Origin: Pleomorphomonas diazotrophica
GTDB lineage: Bacteria; Pseudomonadota; Alphaproteobacteria; Rhizobiales; Pleomorphomonadaceae
Direction of reading: 5' to 3'
DNA length: 38,521 nucleotides
NCBI RefSeq assembly: GCF_002844595.1
Contig: NZ_PJNW01000021.1
Span: 1-38,521, forward strand
Shown here: piece by piece, positions 1-8,847 of the stretch
Numbering within the stretch: position 1 is the first letter of the stretch
Layout of the letters: each line of letters opens with the position of its first letter
The notes under the pieces: model-generated
The model's input: the letters and a program-made list of their open reading frames with translations, nothing else
Databases searched by the model: none
Told to the model about the DNA's origin: nothing
Program-made: the position numbers and the translations under genes

Positions 1-414
1 GGTCTCGCGGATGATGCGCTCAACCTCGTCGCCGGTGCCCACCGGCACGGTCGACTTGGTGACCACCACGGTGAAGCCCTTGACCGCCGCGGCGATCTCG
101 CGGGCCGCGGCATAGACATAGGAGAGGTCGGCATGGCCATCGCCGCGCCGCGACGGCGTGCCGACGGCGATGAACACCACGTCGGCCTCGGCCACCGGAC
201 CGGCGAGGTCGGTGGTGAACGTCAGCCGGCCCGCCCGGACGTTGCTCTCGACCAGCGCATCGAGACCGGGCTCGTAGATCGGGATCTCGCCGCGCCCGAG
301 CGCTTCGATCTTCTCCACCGCCTTGTCCATGCAGACGACGTCATGACCGAAATCGGCAAAGCACGTCCCAGACACAAGACCAACGTAGCCAGAACCTATC
401 ATCACGATCTTCAT
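1..414 (-). CDS. ugd: UDP-glucose 6-dehydrogenase, N-terminal part (cut by window edge)
   Basis: Reading the minus strand from the ATG at 414 gives an open frame of 138 codons that runs off the window start. It begins MKIVMIGSGYVGLVSGTCFA, the Rossmann NAD-binding motif GxGYVGL of the UDP-glucose/GDP-mannose dehydrogenase family, followed by EPGLDALV (around residue 50) and VFIAVGTPS (around 90), both typical of UDP-glucose dehydrogenase. The family oxidises UDP-glucose to UDP-glucuronate with two NAD+ in the cytoplasm, feeding exopolysaccharide or lipopolysaccharide synthesis. A good ribosome site (CAGGAGAG) lies about 8 bases upstream of the start. The catalytic cysteine and C-terminal domain are outside the window. 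UDP-glucose specificity, rather than another nucleotide sugar, is inferred from the N-terminal motifs. Confidence 0.93.
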   Translation of the reverse strand, partial: MKIVMIGSGYVGLVSGTCFADFGHDVVCMDKAVEKIEALGRGEIPIYEPGLDALVESNVRAGRLTFTTDLAGPVAEADVVFIAVGTPSRRGDGHADLSYVYAAAREIAAAVKGFTVVVTKSTVPVGTGDEVERIIRET

Positions 415-438
415 GGGAAGCTCTCCTGAAACGATGCG

Positions 439-475
439 CGAAGGCCGGGCCTTCGAGCCAACGTCAAATGGCTCG
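439..475 (-). promoter_or_regulatory. Tandem perfect hairpins in the ugd leader
   Basis: Two perfect stem-loops lie side by side just upstream of the ugd start: CGAAGGC/GCCTTCG (439-445 with 449-455, 3-base loop) and CGAGCCA/TGGCTCG (454-460 with 469-475, 8-base loop). They share two bases, so only one can form fully at a time. They would be in the ugd mRNA leader if transcription begins upstream of 475 on the minus strand. No T-run follows on either strand, so a simple terminator is unlikely. The rest of the 415-610 gap shows nothing else I can support. Confidence 0.3.
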
Positions 476-610
476 ATTTCCACTCTACTCGGCGCCGTCA
501 TTTCACGGCGGGCCGTCATTGTCGAGTGGCTTTGCAGGACATGTCTCGCCGGAACTCGGCCTGACCAAACGCCCATGGCCGATGCGCGCCTAAAGCTGTA
601 GACAACGACT

Positions 611-1219
611 ATGGCAAGACGGTCCTGGCACAAGAGCGTGGATACCCGCGCCGAAATTCTCGACGAGGCGGAACGCCAACTGCAGGCGGCCGGCTATGCC
701 GACATGACGATCGGATCGATCGCCAAGGCGCTGGGCATGTCGCCGGCCAACATCTTCAAGAATTTCGGCAACAAGGCCGGCCTGATCGACGCGGTGGCGC
801 TGCGTTGGGTGATGGAGCTCGACGCGGCCATTGAGACAACGGCGGACATACCCTCGCCGTCGGATCGGCTCAGGGCCTTGGCGCATCTCATCCTCAAGAC
901 GCATCTTGCCCGTGGCGAGACGCCGGCTCGCCTGGCCATCTTGATTGGCCTTGGGTCAACACCGCCACCGAGCGCGCTTGCGTTCTTCCAGCGGTTGCTG
1001 GAGCGGCTTGAGCAGTTGATCGGCGATGGCGTCGCCGCCGGCGAGTTTGCGCCTTGCGACGGTGCGATCACCGCGTCGGCCGTCTGTGACTGCCTGATAA
1101 CCATTCTCGACCCCGCCGCTGTGGTGCGCGGCCGAACCATTTTCACCGTCGAGGAGATGACGAGAAAGTGTGACCAGCTGATCGATTTCGTGATCCGAGG
1201 GCTCAGCCTCCGCGCTTGA
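611..1219 (+). CDS. TetR/AcrR-family transcriptional regulator
   Basis: A 202-residue protein with the usual TetR length. The N-terminal helix-turn-helix spans about residues 13-60 (RAEILDEAERQLQAAGY, then MTIGSIAKALGMSPANIFKN and FGNKAGLIDAVA), the classic order ending in the Y/F-FxxKxxLI motif. The remaining ~140 residues are the variable ligand-binding and dimerisation domain. The gene lies directly upstream of, and in the same direction as, a complete RND efflux operon. By analogy with AcrR/MexR-type control it is most likely the local repressor, released by a pump substrate. A 20-bp imperfect palindrome just after its stop (1255-1274) is a candidate operator. The ligand cannot be predicted. 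Confidence 0.9.
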   Translation: MARRSWHKSVDTRAEILDEAERQLQAAGYADMTIGSIAKALGMSPANIFKNFGNKAGLIDAVALRWVMELDAAIETTADIPSPSDRLRALAHLILKTHLARGETPARLAILIGLGSTPPPSALAFFQRLLERLEQLIGDGVAAGEFAPCDGAITASAVCDCLITILDPAAVVRGRTIFTVEEMTRKCDQLIDFVIRGLSLRA

Positions 1220-1254
1220 AAAGTGACAATCTGCCAAATATGGTACTTTTGCTG

Positions 1255-1274
1255 GCTTGGCAAAGTTGGCAAGC
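1255..1274. promoter_or_regulatory. Imperfect palindrome, candidate TetR-family operator
   Basis: A 20-bp element GCTTGGCAAAGTTGGCAAGC reads the same on both strands at 16 of 20 positions (half-site GCTTGnCAA). It lies 36 bp after the TetR stop and about 240 bp before the first efflux gene. The size and symmetry suit a TetR dimer, but no matching promoter could be identified with confidence. The rest of the 1220-1515 interval shows no gene I can support. Confidence 0.35.
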
Positions 1275-1515
1275 GAAGCTGGCTTCGAAGGTCTGTTCAC
1301 ATTGTCGTTCCGGCTTTGCTCGCGGATTGACTTTGGGATCTGTCGAACGTCTTCTCCGATTCCGCATGCAATCACGGCTTTCGGCTGCCGTCGCCGATTG
1401 GCCGGAGTTTCCGGCCTTGTGAGACGGACAGCCGTTCATGTGGCCGTCTTCTGGTTGTGTTGGCCGCTCGGGTGCTGTCCCGACGGATGTTTCGTCTTGT
1501 GGGGTGGGGGCGTTG

Positions 1516-3003
1516 ATGAGACCGGTTCGGCTTGTTTCCTTTCTCCTGTCGGTGACCATGCTCGCCGGCTGTGCCGTTGGTCCGGATTTCGAGCGGCCCG
1601 GCCTCGATCCGGGAGCAGGCTATCTCGGGGGCGATGACGCGAAGGCCGGCCGCGCGACGGGCACCAGCGTCGCCTACGGTGCCGATGTGCCGGGGCGCTG
1701 GTGGGAGCTGTTCCGCAACAAGGAACTCGATGCCCTCATGAAGCAGGCGGTCGAGCGGAATCCCGATCTAGAGGCGGCGCGGGCGACCTTGAAGCAGGCC
1801 AACGAACTGGCGCTGGCCGAGGGTGGCAGCCTGTTCCCGAGCCTGTCGCTATCGAGCAGTGCAACGCGCACCGATTCGACCGGCTCCACCAACGTCGGCA
1901 TCTACACGCTCTACAACGTCACGCCGTCGCTTTCTTATCCGCTCGACATTTTCGGCGGCACTCGCCGCTCGGTGGAAGCGGCGCGGGCGTCGGCCGAGGC
2001 GCAGGGTTTCACCGCCGAGGCGACCTATCTGACGGTGACATCCAGCCTGGCGAGGGCCGTCATCCAGGAAGCGTCCTATCGCGAGCAGATTGCCGCCTCG
2101 CAGGAGGTGATCGCCTCCTACAGGGAACTGCTCGACGTCCTCAACAATCAGGTCAGCGTGGGCACGGCGGCGCGAGCCAACGTCCTGCAGCAGCAGGCGG
2201 CGCTCGCACAGGCTCAGGCGTCTTTGCCGGCCCTGCAGAAGGCGCTGGCCCTGCAGCAGAACACCATCGCCGCGCTGATCGGCGATTTCCCGAATCAATA
2301 TGCTTCCCGCAAGTTCCGCATCGCCGGTCTCCGGTTGCCGCATGCGCTGCCGCTCAGCGTGCCCTCGGCTCTTGTCGAACAGCGGCCGGACGTGCGGGCG
2401 GCGGAAGCGCAGTTGCACCGCGCCTCGGCAGAAATCGGCGTTGCTACCGCCGCCATGCTGCCGCAACTGACGCTCTCTGCCTCGCTGCCGAGTTCGGCAG
2501 CCGAGCTCGGCGACCTCTTTGCATCCTCCACCACCGGCTGGAGCATCGCCGCTGGCGTCGCCCAGCCGATCTTCCGGGGCGGCACGCTGGTTCACAACAA
2601 GCGGGCGTCCGAGGCCGCCTATGAAGCGGCGCTTGCCAATTACCGCTCGTCGGTGCTCGCCGCCTTCCGGGATGTCGCCGATGCGCTGCGAGCGTTGCAA
2701 CATGATCGGCAGGCCCTCGCCGGCTATCTCGCCGCCGAAAAGGCGGCGAGGGAGAGCCTCGATCTGTCGCAGACTCTGTTCAAGGCCGGTACCGCGTCCT
2801 ACACCGACGTGCTGACGGCGCAGTCCACCTACCAGTCAGCGCGCCTTGCCCGCGCGTCGGCCGAAGCCTCGCGCTATCTCGACGCGGTGGCGCTGTTCGA
2901 GGCGCTGGGTGGTGGCTGGTGGAACCGGCCGGACAATCTCGCCTCGCTCGCCAATACCGATCCCCAGAAGACAATGCCTTCCGTATCCGGAGATAAGAAG
3001 TGA
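1516..3003 (+). CDS. RND efflux outer-membrane factor lipoprotein (OprM/NodT family)
   Basis: Encodes an outer-membrane channel that trimerises and docks onto an RND pump-adaptor complex to expel compounds from the cell. I chose the ATG at 1516 because it gives a lipoprotein signal MRPVRLVSFLLSVTMLAGC with lipobox LAGC (Cys19) followed by AVGPDFERP, a hallmark start of this family; the longer frame from 1438 adds 26 residues ahead of the signal peptide. The resulting 495 residues match family size. Two repeats of the outer-membrane efflux domain follow, including WWELFRNKELDALMKQAVERN and VEQRPDVRAAEAQLHRASAEIG, and the C-terminal LFKAGTASYTDVLTAQSTY. Its stop overlaps the GTG start of the adaptor by four bases (GTGA), indicating co-translation. 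Placing the channel gene first differs from mexAB-oprM order. Confidence 0.95.
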   Translation: MRPVRLVSFLLSVTMLAGCAVGPDFERPGLDPGAGYLGGDDAKAGRATGTSVAYGADVPGRWWELFRNKELDALMKQAVERNPDLEAARATLKQANELALAEGGSLFPSLSLSSSATRTDSTGSTNVGIYTLYNVTPSLSYPLDIFGGTRRSVEAARASAEAQGFTAEATYLTVTSSLARAVIQEASYREQIAASQEVIASYRELLDVLNNQVSVGTAARANVLQQQAALAQAQASLPALQKALALQQNTIAALIGDFPNQYASRKFRIAGLRLPHALPLSVPSALVEQRPDVRAAEAQLHRASAEIGVATAAMLPQLTLSASLPSSAAELGDLFASSTTGWSIAAGVAQPIFRGGTLVHNKRASEAAYEAALANYRSSVLAAFRDVADALRALQHDRQALAGYLAAEKAARESLDLSQTLFKAGTASYTDVLTAQSTYQSARLARASAEASRYLDAVALFEALGGGWWNRPDNLASLANTDPQKTMPSVSGDKK

Positions 3004-4274
3004 CGAATCTCAAGAAGCTGGCCGGTGGCGCGTTGCTGCTCGGTCTTGCGCTGCCGCTGGTCTCCGGCTGCGAACAGGTGGGCGCCGTGCTGCACAAGGC
3101 CGGCGACATGCTCGGCGCCAAGAGCGGCGGCGCGCCGGCCGGTGGTGCGGCAGGTGGAATGCCTGCGGGAATGCAAATGCCAACCCCCGAGGTCGGTTTC
3201 ATCGTCGTCCACCCCGCTTCGGCGCCGATCGTCGAGGAAGTGGCCGGCCGAACGGCGGCGTCGGCTGTGGCCGAGATCCGGCCGCAGGTCGGCGGTATCA
3301 TCGAGAAAAGGGTGTTCGAGGAGGGATCGCGCGTCATCGCCGGCGACGTGCTCTACCGGATCGACGCCCGATCGTATCAGGCGACGCTCGACGCCGCCAA
3401 GGCGGATCTCGAACGGGCAGAGGCGAGCGTGCCGAGCGCGCAGGCCAAGTTCGATCGCTACCAGGAGCTTGCGAACGTCAATGGCGTGTCCAAGCAGGAC
3501 ATCGATGAAGCCCGTTCGGCACTGCTGCAAGCCAAGGCTGCCGCAGCGGCGGCTGCTTCCGCGGTCCGTACGGCGGAGATCAATCTTGGCTATACCGAGG
3601 TGAAGGCGCCGATCTCCGGGCTAATCGGCCGCTCCTCGGTGACCGAAGGTGCGCTCGTCACGGCGGGGCAGGCCACGGCGCTTGCCACCATTCGCCAGAT
3701 CGATCCCATCTACGTCGACCTCAGCGCTTCGAGCACCAGCATGAGCCGCATGCGGCAGGCGATCGAACGTGGTGGGGTGTCGGCCGGCAAGGAAGGTCCC
3801 AAGGTCACGATCAAGCTCGATGACAATGCGACCTACGAAGAGGTCGGCCGCATCATCTCAACCGAGGCCAACGTCGACGAGACCACCGATACCGTGACGC
3901 TCCGCTCAAGCTTTGCCAACCCGAAGCTTCAGCTTCTGCCCGGCATGTATGTGCGTGCGGCCGTTGAGATCGGCACCGAGGAGAACGTCTATCTGCTGCC
4001 TCAGCGGGCCGTGAGCCGCAACGTCACGGGACAGGCGACCGCCTATTTCCTTACGCCCGACAACAAGGTGGAGGCCCGGATACTGACGGCTGACCGAGCC
4101 CATGGTTTCAACTGGGTGGTGGAGAAGGGCATTTCGGACGGCGACCGGCTGATCATCGAGGGCGTGCAGAAGATCCGCCCCGGCATGGAGGTCAAGTTCG
4201 CCGAAGTTGAGCTCGGCGCCGACGGTCTCGTCAAGCCGGCGGCCCCTGCCGCGGCCCCGGCCAAGGCGCCCTGA
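3000..4274 (+). CDS. RND efflux periplasmic adaptor (AcrA/MexA family, lipoprotein)
   Basis: A 424-residue membrane-fusion protein that bridges pump and outer-membrane channel. It starts at a GTG overlapping the previous stop. The signal peptide MTNLKKLAGGALLLGLALPLVSGC has lipobox VSGC (Cys24), so it is anchored to the inner membrane. After a glycine- and alanine-rich linker come the lipoyl half-motif (RPQVGGIIEKRVFEEGSRVIAGDVLYRID cut here as RPQVGGIIEKRVFEEGSRV), the alpha-helical hairpin with long alanine runs (about 120-185), and the second lipoyl half (VKAPISGLIGRSSVTEGALV). Beta-barrel and membrane-proximal domains fill the rest. The set of motifs is that of the HAE-1 (hydrophobic/amphiphilic) adaptors. 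Substrate range is unknown. Confidence 0.95.
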   Translation: MTNLKKLAGGALLLGLALPLVSGCEQVGAVLHKAGDMLGAKSGGAPAGGAAGGMPAGMQMPTPEVGFIVVHPASAPIVEEVAGRTAASAVAEIRPQVGGIIEKRVFEEGSRVIAGDVLYRIDARSYQATLDAAKADLERAEASVPSAQAKFDRYQELANVNGVSKQDIDEARSALLQAKAAAAAAASAVRTAEINLGYTEVKAPISGLIGRSSVTEGALVTAGQATALATIRQIDPIYVDLSASSTSMSRMRQAIERGGVSAGKEGPKVTIKLDDNATYEEVGRIISTEANVDETTDTVTLRSSFANPKLQLLPGMYVRAAVEIGTEENVYLLPQRAVSRNVTGQATAYFLTPDNKVEARILTADRAHGFNWVVEKGISDGDRLIIEGVQKIRPGMEVKFAEVELGADGLVKPAAPAAAPAKAP

Positions 4275-4294
4275 TCACTCAATACAGGCCGGTT

Positions 4295-4310
4295 GGCGGC
4301 AAAGGCCGCC
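4295..4310 (+). promoter_or_regulatory. Small intercistronic hairpin before the RND pump gene
   Basis: A perfect 6-bp stem GGCGGC/GCCGCC with loop AAAG lies 20 bases after the adaptor stop, in the 127-base gap before the pump gene. There is no T-run, so it is more likely an mRNA-stability or partial-attenuation element than a full terminator. The remainder of the gap shows no other feature. Confidence 0.25.
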
Positions 4311-4401
4311 TTCGGCTCGATCCGTGGCGCACGCGGTGCGTCAATTGATTTCGCTTCCGGATTCGCCCTGATGCGGCGGACCGACCTCGTCGAGGCAAGG
4401 C

Positions 4402-7400
4402 ATGGCCCAGTTCTTCATCAATCGTCCCGTCTTCGCCTGGGTGATCGCCATCACCATCATGCTGGCAGGTATCCTTGCCATATCGACGCTGTCGATTTCG
4501 CAGTATCCGGAAATTGCCCCGCCAACGGTGCGCGTTTCCGCGACCTATCCCGGCGCCAGCGCCGAGACCGTCGAAAATGCCGTGACCAAGGTCATCGAGC
4601 AGAACATGAACGGCCTCGATAATCTGGAATACATGGAGTCGTCGTCAACGTCCGACGGCTCGTCCTCCATAACGCTGACCTTTTCCAACGGTACCGATGC
4701 CGACATCGCCCAGATGCAGACGCAGAACAAGCTGCAGCTCGTCGAGTCGCTGCTGCCTGACGCGGTCATCGATCAGGGTATCACGGTAACGAAATCAACC
4801 AGTTCGTTCCTGATGGCAGTGGGCCTCGTTTCCACTGACGGCAAGCTCACCGGCACCGATCTGGCTGACGTCGTCTCCACGCGCATCGAGGATCAGCTCC
4901 GGCGCGTCGATGGCGTTGGCGACCTGATGACCTTTGGCGGCGGCTATGCGATGCGCATCTGGCTCGACCCCAACAAGCTAAACAAATACGCACTGACGCC
5001 CAGCGATGTGGCGGCAGCCGTCCGGGCTCAGAACACGCAGGTTTCGGCGGGTCAGATCGGTGGCCGCCCCCTGGCGCAGGGTGCCCAGCTCAATGCGACC
5101 ATCACCGCCCAGAGCCAGTTGCAGACGCCGGAGCAGTTCCGAAACATCATTCTGAAGACACAGCAGGACGGATCGATTGTTCGGCTGGGGGACGTGGCCC
5201 GTGTGGAAATCGGAGCGGAAAGCTACGCCGCCGACGCCTACTATAACGGCAAGCCGGCAGCCGGCTTCGGCATCAACCTGTCTTCCGGCGCCAACGCGCT
5301 CCAGACAGCCGAGAATGTGCGTACCACGCTCGATCGCCTGAAGCCGTCGCTGCCGCAGAACGTCGAGTATGTCTATGCCTATGACACCACGCCCTTCGTG
5401 CAGCTCTCGATCGAGAAGGTGGTCGAGACGCTGATCGAGGCGGTCGTGCTCGTCTTCCTCGTGATGTATCTGTTCCTTCAAAACCTCAGGGCGACCCTGA
5501 TCCCGGTGATCGCCGTGCCTGTCGTGCTCCTGGGTACCTTCGGCGTTCTCGCCGTCATGGGGTATTCGATCAACACCCTCACCATGTTCGCCATGGTGTT
5601 GGCCATCGGCCTGTTGGTCGACGATGCCATCGTTGTCGTCGAAAACGTCGAGCGCATCATGACCGAGGAGAAGCTGCATCCCAAAGCGGCGACGCAGAAG
5701 TCGATGCGCGAAATTACCAGCGCCTTGATCGGTATCGCGCTGGTGCTGTCCGCCGTGTTCGTGCCGATGGCCTTCATGGGCGGCTCGACCGGTATCATCT
5801 ACCGGCAGTTCTCGGTCACCATCGTGTCGGCCATGCTGCTGTCGGTCATCGTTGCCCTGGTGCTGACGCCGGCACTCTGCGCCACCATGCTCAAGCCAAG
5901 CCACGGCGGTCATCGTGGCTTCTTCGGTTGGTTCAACCGTCGGTTCGACGACTCCTCCTCCTTGTTCCAACGGACGGTCCGCGGCATCGTCGGTCGGCCG
6001 GTCCGCATGATGGTGGTGTTTCTGGCGCTGGTCGGCGGCGCCGCCTTCATGTTCGACAAGTTGCCGAGTTCCTTCATTCCCGAAGAGGACCAGGGCGTTC
6101 TGCTGGCCATGATCCAGTTGCCGACGGGTGCGACCATGGAGCGCACCAAGCAGGTGACCGACCAGATGACCGACTATTTCCTGAAGAACGAGCCGGACGC
6201 TGTGGAAGCCGTGATGGGGATCACCGGCTTCTCGTTCGCCGGTTCCGGTCAGAACGCCGGTCTCGCCTTCATTCGTCTCAAGGATTTCAAGGAGCGCACG
6301 GACCCTCGGCTATCGGCCCAGGCGGTTGTCGGTCGGGCCATGGGCGCCCTATCGCAGATCAAGGACGCAATGATCTTCACGCTGCTGCCGCCAGCCATGC
6401 CGGGTCTCGGCATCTCCGGTGGTTTCGACATGTACCTGCAGGACAATGCGGGCACGGGCCGCGCCGCTCTTGAGGCGGCTCGCGACCAGCTCCTGATGCA
6501 GGCGAATCAGAATCCCAAGCTGATGGCCGTGCGCGAGAACGCACAGGCCAACCAGATGCAGCTGCACGTCAACATCGACCAGGAAAAGGCCACGGCGCTT
6601 GGTATCAGCCTCGCCGACATCAACTCGATCATCACCACCGCCTGGGCCGGTTCCTACGTCAACGACTTCATCGATCGCGGCGAGATCAAGCCGGTGTATC
6701 TTCAGGGCGATGCGCCGTTCCGCATGACGCCCGACGATTTCAAGAGTTGGTACGCCCGCAACGGTTCGGGCGAGATGGTGCCTTTCTCCTCCTTTGTGGA
6801 GACCAACTGGTCGTTCGGTGCACCGAAGCTGTCGCGTTTCAATGGCGTGTCGGCGGTGAACATCCAGGGCAGCGCCAACGCTGCCGCCGGCGTCTCCTCC
6901 GGTGAGGCCATGGCTGAAATGGAAAATCTGGTCGCCAAGCAGGGTGGTGGGTACACCGCCGGCTGGATCGGGCTTTCCTACCAGGAACTGCTGTCCGGCG
7001 CCCAGGCCAACATGCTCTATGCGGTATCCTTCCTGGTGGTGTTCCTGTGTCTCGCGGCTCTCTATGAAAGCTGGACCATCCCGTTCGCCGTCATGCTGTC
7101 GGTGCCCATCTCGGTGCTCGGTACGCTTCTGGCGGCCAAACTGTTCGGGCAGTCCAACGACGTCTATCTCAAGGTTGGCCTGTTGACGACCATCGGTCTC
7201 GCGGCGAAGAACGCCATTCTGATCGTTGAGTTCGCGCGTGATCTCCAGCGGCAAGGAGAGGGGCTGATCGAGGCGGCGCTGCACGCCGCGCGCATCCGCC
7301 TTCGTCCGATCATCATGACGTCGCTCGCCTTCATCCTTGGCGTGACCCCGCTGGCCATTGCCACGGGTGCCGGTTCGGCGGCGCAGAATGCCATCGGCAT

Positions 7401-7542
7401 CGGCGTGATGGGCGGCATGATCGCCTCTGTCACGGTCGGTTTGTTCTTCGTACCGCTCCTGTTCTATATCGTCATGCGGTCGAGCGAGCGCCTTGGCTGG
7501 AACAACCGACCGCCCGAAGATCAGGCGGCAGCCGAAATCTGA
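4402..7542 (+). CDS. RND multidrug efflux pump, inner-membrane transporter (AcrB/MexB, HAE-1 type)
   Basis: A 1046-residue inner-membrane proton/drug antiporter, full length for the family (AcrB is 1049). The N terminus MAQFFINRPVFAWVIAITIM and SQYPEIAPPTV are signature HAE-1 sequences. The proton-relay residues are visible: the Asp pair in GLLVDDAIVVVENVERIM (transmembrane helix 4) and the Lys in GLAAKNAILIVEFA (helix 10). Further conserved blocks are PSSFIPEEDQG and the C-terminal GGMIASVTVGLFFVPLLFYI. A ribosome site (GAGG) lies just upstream of the ATG. It is the last gene of the channel-adaptor-pump operon and is followed by a strong terminator at 7565-7591. Exported compounds cannot be predicted from sequence. 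Confidence 0.97.
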   Translation: MAQFFINRPVFAWVIAITIMLAGILAISTLSISQYPEIAPPTVRVSATYPGASAETVENAVTKVIEQNMNGLDNLEYMESSSTSDGSSSITLTFSNGTDADIAQMQTQNKLQLVESLLPDAVIDQGITVTKSTSSFLMAVGLVSTDGKLTGTDLADVVSTRIEDQLRRVDGVGDLMTFGGGYAMRIWLDPNKLNKYALTPSDVAAAVRAQNTQVSAGQIGGRPLAQGAQLNATITAQSQLQTPEQFRNIILKTQQDGSIVRLGDVARVEIGAESYAADAYYNGKPAAGFGINLSSGANALQTAENVRTTLDRLKPSLPQNVEYVYAYDTTPFVQLSIEKVVETLIEAVVLVFLVMYLFLQNLRATLIPVIAVPVVLLGTFGVLAVMGYSINTLTMFAMVLAIGLLVDDAIVVVENVERIMTEEKLHPKAATQKSMREITSALIGIALVLSAVFVPMAFMGGSTGIIYRQFSVTIVSAMLLSVIVALVLTPALCATMLKPSHGGHRGFFGWFNRRFDDSSSLFQRTVRGIVGRPVRMMVVFLALVGGAAFMFDKLPSSFIPEEDQGVLLAMIQLPTGATMERTKQVTDQMTDYFLKNEPDAVEAVMGITGFSFAGSGQNAGLAFIRLKDFKERTDPRLSAQAVVGRAMGALSQIKDAMIFTLLPPAMPGLGISGGFDMYLQDNAGTGRAALEAARDQLLMQANQNPKLMAVRENAQANQMQLHVNIDQEKATALGISLADINSIITTAWAGSYVNDFIDRGEIKPVYLQGDAPFRMTPDDFKSWYARNGSGEMVPFSSFVETNWSFGAPKLSRFNGVSAVNIQGSANAAAGVSSGEAMAEMENLVAKQGGGYTAGWIGLSYQELLSGAQANMLYAVSFLVVFLCLAALYESWTIPFAVMLSVPISVLGTLLAAKLFGQSNDVYLKVGLLTTIGLAAKNAILIVEFARDLQRQGEGLIEAALHAARIRLRPIIMTSLAFILGVTPLAIATGAGSAAQNAIGIGVMGGMIASVTVGLFFVPLLFYIVMRSSERLGWNNRPPEDQAAAEI

Positions 7543-7564
7543 GCCAGTTCCAAACCAAAATCAG

Positions 7565-7591
7565 AAAAGCCCCGGTATTGTCGGGGCTTTT
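7565..7591 (+). terminator. Intrinsic terminator of the RND operon
   Basis: A perfect 10-bp stem AAAAGCCCCG / CGGGGCTTTT with a 7-base loop, followed by further T-rich sequence (TCCTTTT). It begins 23 bases after the pump stop codon. The A-run on the 5' side means it could also work on the minus strand. Confidence 0.9.
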
Positions 7592-7772
7592 CCTTTTGAT
7601 CGCCGCCATGGCGTTCGGGAGATGCCTCCGCATCGATCCAACAAATTTGACGCATGTACGTCGAAAATGACCTGCTCCAGGCTCAGCTATTCGTGTGATA
7701 ATTGCCTGTGATGCCGATGGCCCCTTGTCCGAAGGTGAACCATCGGCCCGCGAGACAAGCTGGAGGAGCTCC

Positions 7773-8804
7773 ATGGAATATCGCAAGCTCGGCCCGAGCG
7801 GCACGATCGTATCAGTCCATTGCCTTGGCGCCATGACGTTCGGCGACGAGGCCGATGAAGCGACCTCGTTTCGTCTGATGGACGATTTCTTTGCGGCGGG
7901 CGGCAACTTCATCGACACTGCTGATGTCTATTCCGCCGGCGTTTCGGAGGAAATCGTCGGTCGCTGGCTCAAGGCGCGCCCGACAGAGGCGAGGCAGGCG
8001 GTCGTCGCGACCAAGGGTCGCTTCCCGATGGGGTCGGGGCCGAACGATCTGGGGCTTTCCCGTCGCCATCTCGGCGAGGCGCTCGATGCTTCCTTGAAGC
8101 GTCTCGGTGTCGAGCGCATCGACCTCTACCAGATGCATGCGTGGGATGCGCTGACACCGATCGAGGAGACGTTGCGCTTCCTCGACGACGCGGTCAGCGC
8201 CGGCAAGATCGCCTACTATGGCTTCTCCAACTATGTCGGCTGGCACATTGCCAAGGCGTCGGAGATCGCCAAGGCGAGGGGTTACAGCCGACCGGTGACG
8301 TTGCAGCCGCAGTATAGCCTGCTGGTTCGCGACATCGAACTTGAAATCGTTGACGCCTGCCTTGACGCCGGCTTGGGGTTAATGCCTTGGTCGCCGCTTG
8401 GCGGTGGCTGGCTCTCGGGCAAGTACAAGCGAGATCAGATGCCGTCGGGTGCTACACGCCTTGGCGAGAACCCCAACCGGGGCATGGAAGCCTACGGCCC
8501 GCGTAACGCGGAGGCGCGCACCTGGAACGTCATCGGTGCGGTCGAGGATGTTGCCAAGAGCCACGGCGTATCGATGGCGCAGGTGGCCCTGGCCTGGCTG
8601 GCTGCCCGGCCGGCCGTCACGTCGGTCATTCTCGGGGCCCGCACGCCGGCGCAACTGGCCGACAATCTTCGGGCGGCCGACCTGCGACTTGCCGACGAGG
8701 CGATGGAGCGGCTCACCGCTGCCAGCGCACCAACCCCGCCCGATTATCCCTATGGCATCCAGGGTGTCGCCCAGCGTCATCGCAAGCTTGTGGGCGGGCG
8801 CTGA
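7773..8804 (+). CDS. Aldo/keto reductase
   Basis: A 343-residue NADPH-dependent oxidoreductase of the AKR superfamily, similar to the voltage-gated K+ channel beta/YhdN-type group. I start at the ATG at 7773 (MEYRKLGPSGTIVS, the usual family start), which has an ideal ribosome site GGAGGAG five bases upstream; the open frame could extend 26 residues further but has no such support. The catalytic tetrad is visible: Asp48 and Tyr53 in FIDTADVYSAG, Lys81 in ATKG and His122 in LYQMHAWD. The C-terminal cofactor region contains SVILGARTPAQLADNL. It stands alone between two terminators, so is probably monocistronic. The natural substrate is unknown; a general carbonyl or methylglyoxal detoxification role is only a guess. 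Confidence 0.93.
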   Translation: MEYRKLGPSGTIVSVHCLGAMTFGDEADEATSFRLMDDFFAAGGNFIDTADVYSAGVSEEIVGRWLKARPTEARQAVVATKGRFPMGSGPNDLGLSRRHLGEALDASLKRLGVERIDLYQMHAWDALTPIEETLRFLDDAVSAGKIAYYGFSNYVGWHIAKASEIAKARGYSRPVTLQPQYSLLVRDIELEIVDACLDAGLGLMPWSPLGGGWLSGKYKRDQMPSGATRLGENPNRGMEAYGPRNAEARTWNVIGAVEDVAKSHGVSMAQVALAWLAARPAVTSVILGARTPAQLADNLRAADLRLADEAMERLTAASAPTPPDYPYGIQGVAQRHRKLVGGR

Positions 8805-8812
8805 CGGATGTT

Positions 8813-8846
8813 GCCGGAGATCGGTGGTATCCGCCTGATCTCCGGC
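8813..8846. terminator. Long hairpin between convergent genes, probable bidirectional terminator
   Basis: A perfect 10-bp stem GCCGGAGATC (8813-8822) / GATCTCCGGC (8837-8846) is extended inward by GGTGG/CCGCC. It fills nearly the whole 43-bp gap between the ends of the aldo/keto reductase and O-antigen-ligase-like genes. It lacks a good T-run on either side, so efficiency is uncertain. Confidence 0.6.
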
Positions 8847-8847
8847 T

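Noticed and set aside
4978-5970. 330-residue minus-strand open frame inside the RND pump gene
   Set aside because: Low-complexity His/Asp/Gln composition and complete overlap with a clear pump gene.
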